Part shown: positions 1 through 4,337 of the stretch, piece by piece
Position numbering within the stretch: position 1 is the first letter of the stretch
How the letters are laid out: the number at the start of each line of letters is the position of its first letter
Source of the DNA: an uncultured Erysipelotrichaceae bacterium
GTDB lineage: Bacteria; Bacillota_I; Bacilli_A; RF39; UBA660
Length of the DNA: 5,191 bases
NCBI GenBank assembly: GCA_902797415.1
Contig: CADBSQ010000124.1
Span: forward strand, 1-5,191
Direction of reading: 5' to 3'
Notes under the pieces: model-generated
What the model was told of the DNA's origin: nothing
Databases searched by the model: none
The model's input: only the letters and a program-made list of their open reading frames with translations
Position numbers and translations under genes: made by a program

Positions 1-1
1 T

Positions 2-508
2 ACTTATAAGGATAAAAATGGCAATGTGGTATCACTTGCTGAACAAAATCTTAAGATAAACACTAATGGCAACGGAACTAAGAGGGTGCTGCCTAATAAC
101 ACTTTTGTTGAGCCGTACTTAAAATTAAATGATAAAGAAATAGATAATAAAATTTCGTTAATGAGTTATCTAGACAGTAAATCAAATATTACTAACAAAA
201 ACAAGACAATAGATTTATCATATTTATATGAAATGACAAAAAAGGAATTGTATGAAAAGTATAATAATAAGAAAATAAGGGTTAACAACAATAGTTATAG
301 TATTAAGATTGTAGAGGATAAGAAAATTATCTATATAAGTCAATGCTACAATTATTATTTTGTCATAAACCTTTTTGAGAATTCTACTATTATAGAAACT
401 CCAATTCGACGTGATTATATAACGGTTAAGAATAGGACGCTAGTTATAAAAGATTATAAATCCTATTTAGAGCTTAATAAAATAATAAAAATTATAAAGG
501 ATATTTAG
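2..508 (+). CDS. Hypothetical protein, 5'-truncated (C-terminal 168 residues)
   Basis: The reading frame is open to the left edge of the window (first whole codon at 2), so the gene starts upstream. The GTG at 26 is an in-frame internal Val codon with no ribosome binding site before it and should not be taken as the start. The visible part is hydrophilic, rich in Asn, Lys, Ile and Tyr, and has no membrane segment. It opens with a DKNGN turn and an N/G/T-rich stretch, then a long charged region and a hydrophobic, probably beta-rich block (about residues 95-140 of the visible part: IYISQCYNYYFVI and following). It has a single Cys. I do not recognise a family. The Asn/Gly turn motifs would fit a surface or extracellular protein, but no anchor is seen at the C-terminus. 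The stop codon TAG at 506-508 directly abuts a terminator, so this is the last gene of its transcript. Confidence 0.8.
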   Translation, partial: TYKDKNGNVVSLAEQNLKINTNGNGTKRVLPNNTFVEPYLKLNDKEIDNKISLMSYLDSKSNITNKNKTIDLSYLYEMTKKELYEKYNNKKIRVNNNSYSIKIVEDKKIIYISQCYNYYFVINLFENSTIIETPIRRDYITVKNRTLVIKDYKSYLELNKIIKIIKDI

Positions 509-538
509 TCATGCTACTGTGAGTAGCGTGATTTTTTT
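509..538 (+). terminator. Rho-independent terminator
   Basis: A 10-bp stem, TCATGCTACT (509-518) with AGTAGCGTGA (522-531), containing one T-G wobble, closes on a GTG triloop and is followed by seven T (532-538). It begins at the base after the stop codon of the upstream partial gene. Confidence 0.92.
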
Positions 539-540
539 AT

Positions 541-573
541 TGCTTCTTTTTACCATGACGGTAGAAAGGAGTG
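541..573 (+). promoter_or_regulatory. Hairpin sequestering the Shine-Dalgarno site of the secreted-protein gene
   Basis: CTTCTTTTTACC (543-554) pairs without a gap to GGTAGAAAGGAG (560-571), closing on the loop ATGAC. Ten of the twelve pairs are Watson-Crick and two are G-U; two more wobbles could extend it to 541-573. The right arm contains the whole Shine-Dalgarno core AAAGGAG of the gene starting at 580, so folding would hide the ribosome binding site. That the hairpin forms and controls translation is inference (RNA thermometer-like, or released by a ligand or partner). Confidence 0.5.
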
Positions 574-579
574 ATTTTT

Positions 580-1458
580 ATGAAAAGATTGATTAAAGGA
601 GGTTTGCTTGCTACCTTAAGCTTATTTATGTTTGCAACATCTATTAACGCAGAGGAAACATTTTATAAGAATGAAAATAATGTAGAAATGAATGAAACAC
701 AATATAATAAATTATCTACACTTTTTTCGGAAAAGAAAATGTCTATATTAACTGAAGAAGAGTTTGAAAAATACAAAGACGCAAATATTTTAGATGTAGA
801 AACAATTTATGAAAAGCAAACGTATGATGAGAACGGTAATTTAGTACAAAGTGAACCTATTACTGAAAGTCAATATAAAGCAGTAAAGTCTGATGTTCAA
901 GTTAATGAAGAAGTAGATGATCAGACAAGATCTAGTGACACAGCATCTTATGAAACATCTTACAAAAGATTAAGTGCTAGCATTGTTGAAATAAGTGGAC
1001 AATTTAGTTTTAGTTCAACTCTAGATTGGAAAAGAGTTCCTGCAACTAGATCGTACGATGTTTTTGCATATCTAACACAGAACTTATCAAAGACTAATTT
1101 TACTGGTAGCCAAACATATTTTACGTCAGCTGGTTCAAGTACAATTAGTTACAATACCTCTTCTGCTGGATACAAATCATTTTCAAATGGTGCAGGAGTA
1201 TCTATGAATTTAAAAGATGGTACAAATATCACTGATTATATTTTAGGTATATCTTCACATATGAATAAGACAACTACAAATGCTATTGGTAGAGTATATG
1301 TTTCTTATCAGCATGCAAAAGTTAATTTAACTAGAGCTCAATCTAAATCATACTCATTAAGCTTAAGTGGATTAGGTAATGTTGTATACTATTCAGATTC
1401 TGCTATCATGAATTCATACGACGGTATGTCTGGTGTTTCTTTAGCAGTTAATATTTAG
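580..1458 (+). CDS. Secreted protein of unknown function
   Basis: A 292-residue protein with a typical Sec signal peptide: positive start MKRLIK, hydrophobic core at about residues 7-19, and likely cleavage after A24 (SINA-EET). ATG at 580 is chosen over the in-frame GTG at 571 because AAAGGAG ends 8 nt before it, while the GTG lies inside that site. Residues 25-110 are acidic and probably helical, with the pattern NNVEMNETQYNKL...TEEEFEKYKD, a kind of N-terminal segment seen in many uncharacterised Firmicutes exported proteins. From about residue 125 to 292 the protein changes to a Ser/Thr/Tyr/Gly-rich, alternating hydrophobic pattern that looks like a beta-sandwich domain. There are no Cys, no LPXTG motif and no lipobox, so it is probably released or held non-covalently at the surface. 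I do not recognise the C-terminal family. The gene is flanked by terminators on both sides and so is probably expressed alone; its ribosome binding site lies in a hairpin. Confidence 0.9.
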   Translation: MKRLIKGGLLATLSLFMFATSINAEETFYKNENNVEMNETQYNKLSTLFSEKKMSILTEEEFEKYKDANILDVETIYEKQTYDENGNLVQSEPITESQYKAVKSDVQVNEEVDDQTRSSDTASYETSYKRLSASIVEISGQFSFSSTLDWKRVPATRSYDVFAYLTQNLSKTNFTGSQTYFTSAGSSTISYNTSSAGYKSFSNGAGVSMNLKDGTNITDYILGISSHMNKTTTNAIGRVYVSYQHAKVNLTRAQSKSYSLSLSGLGNVVYYSDSAIMNSYDGMSGVSLAVNI

Positions 1459-1464
1459 TTATTT

Positions 1465-1498
1465 AAAAAATGGACAAAATATTTGTCTGTTTTTTTTT
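1465..1498 (+). terminator. Rho-independent terminator of the secreted-protein gene
   Basis: The core stem GACAAA (1473-1478) with TTTGTC (1482-1487) closes on ATA. It extends outward through two wobbles and then the A-run at 1465-1470 against the nine-T run at 1490-1498. It lies 7 nt after the stop codon. The A-run on the left means it could also stop minus-strand transcription, though no minus-strand gene is seen here. Confidence 0.88.
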
Positions 1499-1513
1499 GA
1501 AAGTGTGCAAAGT

Positions 1514-1544
1514 TTTTCAACAATTATTATTAGTATCATAAAAT
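1514..1544 (+). promoter_or_regulatory. Weak candidate promoter for the amidase gene
   Basis: The amidase gene follows a strong terminator, so a promoter is expected between 1499 and 1550. The best I see is TTTTCA (1514-1519) with TAAAAT (1539-1544) at a 19-nt spacing, which is poor and would put the transcription start almost on the Shine-Dalgarno site. TTGAAA (1497-1502) is a better -35 but has only AACAAT (1519-1524) at 16 nt. An alternative sigma factor is possible. Low confidence in any exact placement. Confidence 0.22.
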
Positions 1545-1560
1545 ACAGTGGGTGATAATA

Positions 1561-2733
1561 ATGAGTGATAAGTTTTATGTTGTTATAGATCCAGGCCATG
1601 GAGGCAAAGACGGGGGAGCAATCGGAAATGGCTTGCTTGAGAAAAATTTAACTCTTGATATAAGTAAATATATGTATGAAAAATTTAAAGAATTAGGTAT
1701 ACCTGTTTATCTAACACGAGATAAAGATGAAGATTTGCCTAAAGATGAGAGAATAAAAAGAATAACTTCAGCATTCGGTAAAGGGTCAGATGTTATAGTT
1801 ATTTCAAATCATATAAATGCTGGTGGTGGAGAAGGAGCAGAAGTAATATACGCTTTGAGAAACAAACCAGATTTATCAGAAAGAATACTAAATAACATAG
1901 CAGCAGCTGGACAAAAGATAAGAAAGATATACCAAAAACGATTACCATCAAATAATTCAAAGGATTATTATTACATAATAAGGGAAACACCAAATAATGA
2001 AACGATAATAGTCGAATATGGATTTATTGATAACACCAAAGATGCATCCAGAATTAAAAATAACTATAAAAAATATGTTGAAGGGGTTATTAATGCAATT
2101 TTAGAATATAAAGGAATAGACAAAACTTTAGAAAGTAGCTACACCGTTAAAGCAGGAGATACCCTGTGGAACATTGCAAAAAAGTTTGGATTAACGGTTG
2201 ATGAAATAAAAAAAAATAATAATTTAACATCAAATTTATTAACTATCGGTCAAGTCTTAGCATTAACCAATAATAAAATAAATGATTTTGAATATATAGT
2301 TGAACTAGGGGATACATTATATTCAATTGCTAAAAAGAATAATATAACTGTTGATAAACTTAAAGTTTTGAACAATTTAAGTGATAATATTTTAAAAGTT
2401 GGTCAAGTTTTGAAAATAAGTAAAGACGAAATAATGGATAATGATTTTGAAAAATATATTGTCCAAAGAGGAGATACACTATATTACATATCTCGATTAT
2501 ATAATGTAAGTATTGATGAATTAAAAAAATTGAATAATCTAAATGATAATAATTTAAATATAGGAATGGAAATATTAATACCTAAAGGTGACAAAAACAA
2601 AATTTATACTGTTCAAAAAGGTGATACTTTATTTAAAATAGCTTCAATAAATAATACAACTGTTGAAAAACTCATGGATTTGAACAACTTATCAACAGAA
2701 TTTTTGAGTATTGGTCAAAAATTATTAGTTTAA
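1561..2733 (+). CDS. N-acetylmuramoyl-L-alanine amidase (Amidase_3) with four LysM domains
   Basis: A 390-residue zinc amidase that should cleave the bond between N-acetylmuramic acid and L-alanine in peptidoglycan. The catalytic domain spans about residues 6-183. DPGHGG carries zinc ligand H13, LLEKNLTLDIS carries E27, SNHIN carries H84, and VEYGFIDN carries the catalytic glutamate E152, so all expected active-site residues are present. Four LysM domains (about 194-235, 245-287, 299-341 and 349-390) fill the C-terminal half and would bind GlcNAc-containing glycan. ATG at 1561 is chosen over GTG at 1552 because GGGTGAT lies just upstream and overlaps that GTG. Oddly, the protein starts MSDKFYVVIDPGHGG with no signal peptide or membrane segment, so Sec export is not encoded. 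That is common for phage endolysins but unusual for a housekeeping wall hydrolase; no other phage gene is visible. The family assignment is secure; the route to the wall is unknown. Confidence 0.96.
   Translation: MSDKFYVVIDPGHGGKDGGAIGNGLLEKNLTLDISKYMYEKFKELGIPVYLTRDKDEDLPKDERIKRITSAFGKGSDVIVISNHINAGGGEGAEVIYALRNKPDLSERILNNIAAAGQKIRKIYQKRLPSNNSKDYYYIIRETPNNETIIVEYGFIDNTKDASRIKNNYKKYVEGVINAILEYKGIDKTLESSYTVKAGDTLWNIAKKFGLTVDEIKKNNNLTSNLLTIGQVLALTNNKINDFEYIVELGDTLYSIAKKNNITVDKLKVLNNLSDNILKVGQVLKISKDEIMDNDFEKYIVQRGDTLYYISRLYNVSIDELKKLNNLNDNNLNIGMEILIPKGDKNKIYTVQKGDTLFKIASINNTTVEKLMDLNNLSTEFLSIGQKLLV
2140..2730 (+). repeat. Four tandem LysM-coding repeats in the amidase gene
   Basis: Each copy encodes about 42 residues and follows Y-x-V-x-x-G-D-T-L-x-x-I-(A/S)...NNL...(I/V)G. 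The opening motifs are YTVKAGDTLW, YIVELGDTLY, YIVQRGDTLY and YTVQKGDTLF. Linkers of 7-11 residues separate the copies. The DNA copies have diverged while the protein motif is held, which indicates old duplications under selection. Confidence 0.93.
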
Positions 2734-2757
2734 AAAAATAACAAATAGTGTTATACT
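2729..2757 (+). promoter_or_regulatory. Promoter for the small membrane-protein gene
   Basis: TTTAAA (2729-2734) and TATACT (2752-2757) are 17 nt apart, and TG at 2749-2750 makes an extended -10 (TGTTATACT). The -35 overlaps the amidase stop codon. Transcription would start near 2764, just before the Shine-Dalgarno site AGGGAGG (2769-2775). Confidence 0.55.
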
Positions 2758-2783
2758 AAGTTAAAGAAAGGGAGGAATTAGAC

Positions 2784-3257
2784 ATGATAAGTGATTACCA
2801 TAACGTAACATCTGCTCCGACAACTGTAGGGTATGATTCAACATGGATAATAGTATCAGTGGTTTTAGCAATTGTAGGAGGTATTGCTGCTTACATAGTA
2901 TTCGTATCTAAAGAAAATAACGGGGAATACTCAGGCTTTTTAGCTAGCTTACATGACTTTTTAAATTTTAAAAAATTTTATGTAAAAGATATTCTTAAAA
3001 CTCTATACATAGTAACAACGATTTTTATTACTTTGTCATCATTTAGTTATATTAGCTCAAGCATTACTCTATTCTTTATGACATTAATACTTGGAAATAT
3101 AGTTGCAAGGATTTCATATGAGATTATTTTAATGACAATTACAATTGTAGACAACGTTACAGAGATTAATCAAAAAATGTCAAAAAATACTGATAATACT
3201 AAAAATATAAATAAGCCAAAGAAGAAAATTGTTAAAGAAGAATCAGAAGAAAAATAG
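2784..3257 (+). CDS. Small integral membrane protein, DUF4282-like
   Basis: A 157-residue protein with AGGGAGG 8 nt before its ATG. One membrane helix lies at about residues 21-42. After a short loop comes LHDFLNFKKFYVKDILKTLY, a second helix (71-90) and a third hydrophobic stretch (93-123) that contains conserved-looking R109 and E113 and ends IVDNVTEI. The order 'short aromatic segment - two helices - R...E inside the last helix - N..EI' resembles the DUF4282 family of bacterial membrane proteins, whose function is not known; the match is from memory of the pattern and is tentative. The tail (130-157) is hydrophilic, Lys/Glu-rich and likely cytoplasmic. There is no enzymatic motif. It follows the amidase by 50 bp but has its own promoter, so the link to the amidase is only positional. 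A holin-like role for the signal-less amidase can be imagined but nothing shows it. Confidence 0.85.
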   Translation: MISDYHNVTSAPTTVGYDSTWIIVSVVLAIVGGIAAYIVFVSKENNGEYSGFLASLHDFLNFKKFYVKDILKTLYIVTTIFITLSSFSYISSSITLFFMTLILGNIVARISYEIILMTITIVDNVTEINQKMSKNTDNTKNINKPKKKIVKEESEEK

Positions 3258-3263
3258 TTCTTT

Positions 3264-3309
3264 AAAAAAATTGTCAAAATTTTAAAAAAAAGTATTGACA
3301 TTTTTTTTT
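3264..3309 (+). terminator. Possible weak terminator overlapping the RNA promoter
   Basis: The A-run 3264-3270 plus TGTCA (3272-3276) can pair with TGACA (3296-3300) plus the nine-T run (3301-3309), with one T-T mismatch and a 19-nt AT-rich loop. It lies just after the membrane-protein stop codon. The right arm contains most of the -35 hexamer of the next promoter. Only five pairs include G or C, so the strength is doubtful. Confidence 0.35.
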
Positions 3310-3323
3310 GTAATTGATATACT
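3295..3323 (+). promoter_or_regulatory. Strong sigma-A-type promoter of the structured RNA
   Basis: A perfect TTGACA (3295-3300), a 17-nt spacer that opens with nine T, and TATACT (3318-3323, five of six). A-tracts at 3264-3270 and 3284-3291 lie just upstream, where an UP element would act. Transcription should start near 3330. This is the best promoter in the window and implies abundant transcript. Confidence 0.88.
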
Positions 3324-3329
3324 ATAGAC

Positions 3330-3662
3330 AGTTGATAGAGACAGTATTTTAAATACTAAATATTTGATTAATTTATTAATTAAATATTTTAAAAATTTAC
3401 TGTTTATATTAATTGATAAATATTATTATTTAATTTATTAAATAACTAATATATTATCATTTATTTATAATAAAATAGTTGTAATTAAGTTTATGGTATT
3501 TTATTAATTATGGAAGCCTTATTTATTAAGGAAACTATTTGCCTATCAACTATGTAATTACATGAAGAAAGAAAACTTCATCAAATAGGTAGTGTATAGC
3601 CATGACAAAGTAATATATACTATTTCCAAAACTAGGTAGCGTCTTGTCAGCGCTATTTTTTT
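3330..3662 (+). ncRNA. Structured RNA of about 330 nt: leader or free-standing small RNA, class unknown
   Basis: The region has no protein gene but has a strong promoter at one end and a terminator at the other. Pairings read by eye: a long-range helix of AGTTGATAG (3330-3338, the predicted 5' end) with CTATCAACT (3543-3551); an arm 3341-3346/3398-3403 enclosing a 14-pair hairpin (3358-3371/3376-3389, loop TTTA); a 20-pair arm 3414-3433/3438-3459 with two bulges and loop TTTA; a stem 3468-3477/3497-3506; a hairpin 3517-3521/3527-3531; CTATTTG (3535-3541) with CAAATAG (3582-3588); ATGAAG (3562-3567) with CTTCAT (3576-3581); a 10-pair stem 3589-3598/3614-3623 (three G-U at most); and the terminator hairpin. 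The long-range helix crosses the 3535-3588 stem, so the fold is pseudoknotted. The AT-only arms alone could be chance in such DNA; the G/C-bearing pairings are the better evidence. I do not see the marks of tmRNA, RNase P, SRP RNA, T-box or any riboswitch class I know. Confidence 0.68.
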
Positions 3663-3670
3663 ATTGGAGG
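3623..3670 (+). promoter_or_regulatory. Possible pairing that masks the phosphatase Shine-Dalgarno site
   Basis: TTTCCAA (3623-3629), the linker between the last two hairpins of the RNA, can pair with TTGGAGG (3664-3670), five Watson-Crick and two G-U pairs, enclosing the terminator hairpin. In a read-through transcript this would cover the ribosome binding site. The helix is short, so this is suggestive only. Confidence 0.3.
3635..3662 (+). terminator. Terminator or attenuator just before the phosphatase ribosome binding site
   Basis: TAGCG (3637-3641) pairs with CGCTA (3651-3655), extended by two G-U pairs, around a 9-nt loop TCTTGTCAG; seven T follow (3656-3662). It ends 4 nt before the GGAGGTGAT site of the phosphatase gene. 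Six loop bases, TTGTCA, are complementary to the loop of the preceding hairpin. Position and lack of a later promoter point to attenuation. Confidence 0.75.
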
Positions 3671-3677
3671 TGATTTT

Positions 3678-4277
3678 ATGAAAAATAGAATAAATATTAT
3701 TCCTATTATTTCATTTTTGCTTTTTATAATAGTTTTTATTTTATTAAAAATTGGTATTATATATACCTTTGATAATTATGTATATGAACAATTTATAATT
3801 AACGATTTTCTAACTTCTATAATGGTCTTTATTACTTTTTTTGGTGAAGCTAAAACAATTTTTTATATTACAATATTATTATTGCTATTTTTGAAAAAAA
3901 GAAAATACAAAATAATGATTGTTATTAATTCACTAATTGGTTTAAATGTTTTTCATACACTAAAAATAATAATTAAAAGGCCAAGACCTACTGGTATAAA
4001 TTTAGTAGATGTAACTGGATACAGCTTTCCAAGCGGGCACACATATATGACAATAATATTTTATGGATTATTACTATATTTAATTAATACCAATAAAGAA
4101 AAAATAAAATGTAAAAACTTGTTAAATATTATATTAGTCCTTATAATAATAACTGTTCCTATAAGTAGAGTTTACTTAGGAGTTCATTATGCTAGCGATA
4201 CGATAGCTGGATTTACACTTGGACTTATACACCTTTTTTTGTTTATATCACTGGCAAAAAACAAAAAGCTACTATAA
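3678..4277 (+). CDS. PAP2-family membrane phosphatase
   Basis: A 199-residue polytopic membrane protein of the type 2 phosphatidic acid phosphatase superfamily. All three signature blocks are intact: K96-x6-R103-P104 (KIIIKRPRP), PSGH at 118-121, and S163-R164-x5-H170-x3-D174 (SRVYLGVHYASD). H170 would be the phosphorylated nucleophile and H121 the acid/base, acting at the outer membrane face. About six hydrophobic helices are visible (roughly 7-27, 45-55, 60-72, 78-98, 122-137 and 148-192, the last probably two). Length is usual for the family. The substrate cannot be read from sequence: phosphatidic acid, phosphatidylglycerophosphate or undecaprenyl pyrophosphate are the common ones in bacteria. 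GGAGGTGAT gives an excellent start at 3678. No promoter is visible after the attenuator, so expression should depend on read-through from 3330. The LytTR gene follows by 60 bp without a terminator. Confidence 0.95.
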   Translation: MKNRINIIPIISFLLFIIVFILLKIGIIYTFDNYVYEQFIINDFLTSIMVFITFFGEAKTIFYITILLLLFLKKRKYKIMIVINSLIGLNVFHTLKIIIKRPRPTGINLVDVTGYSFPSGHTYMTIIFYGLLLYLINTNKEKIKCKNLLNIILVLIIITVPISRVYLGVHYASDTIAGFTLGLIHLFLFISLAKNKKLL

Positions 4278-4337
4278 ATCGACAATAAAGTCCTTTAAAA
4301 GAAACTGTACTTTTGATAAAAATATAATGGTGATTTT

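Noticed and set aside
26..28. GTG as the start of the first protein
   Set aside because: The frame is open upstream to the window edge, there is no Shine-Dalgarno site, and the preceding codons read as normal protein.
571..573. GTG start for the secreted protein
   Set aside because: It overlaps the Shine-Dalgarno site; ATG at 580 has ideal spacing and gives a proper signal peptide.
555..596. Short upstream open frame ATG ACG GTA ... TAA overlapping the secreted-protein start
   Set aside because: Thirteen codons with no ribosome binding site; the ATG is in the hairpin loop and looks incidental.
1497..1520. Inverted repeat TTGAAA ... TTTCAA as an operator before the amidase gene
   Set aside because: Six bases per arm in AT-rich DNA, overlapping the terminator tail; too weak to support.
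1552..1554. GTG start for the amidase
   Set aside because: It is inside the GGTGAT ribosome site that serves the ATG at 1561, and adds only three residues.
1799..1993. Minus-strand open frame of 64 codons
   Set aside because: It lies wholly inside the amidase catalytic domain, has no convincing ribosome site and encodes a low-complexity Leu/Phe-rich peptide; it is a shadow of the real gene.
3326..3350. AgrA-type LytTR binding repeats around ACAGTTGAT
   Set aside because: The second copy at the needed 21-bp period is absent; ACAGTATTT is only 13 bp away. The sequence is better explained as the RNA 5' helix.
3330..3662. T-box leader, tmRNA, RNase P RNA, SRP RNA or a known riboswitch
   Set aside because: I looked for the T-box GGTGG-type motif, the tmRNA ends, the RNase P conserved blocks, the SRP GGAAGC-type asymmetric loop context and common aptamer cores; none fits. 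GGAAGCC at 3512-3518 and AGGTAGCG at 3634-3641 are only partial look-alikes.
4323..4328. TATAAT as a promoter for the LytTR gene
   Set aside because: There is no -35 at suitable spacing, and a start would fall about 3 nt before the ATG, removing the Shine-Dalgarno site; cotranscription with the phosphatase is simpler.
4278..4337. Terminator between phosphatase and LytTR genes
   Set aside because: AAAGT (4287-4291) and ACTTT (4309-4313) can pair, but the stem is five pairs with a 17-nt loop and no T-run follows.
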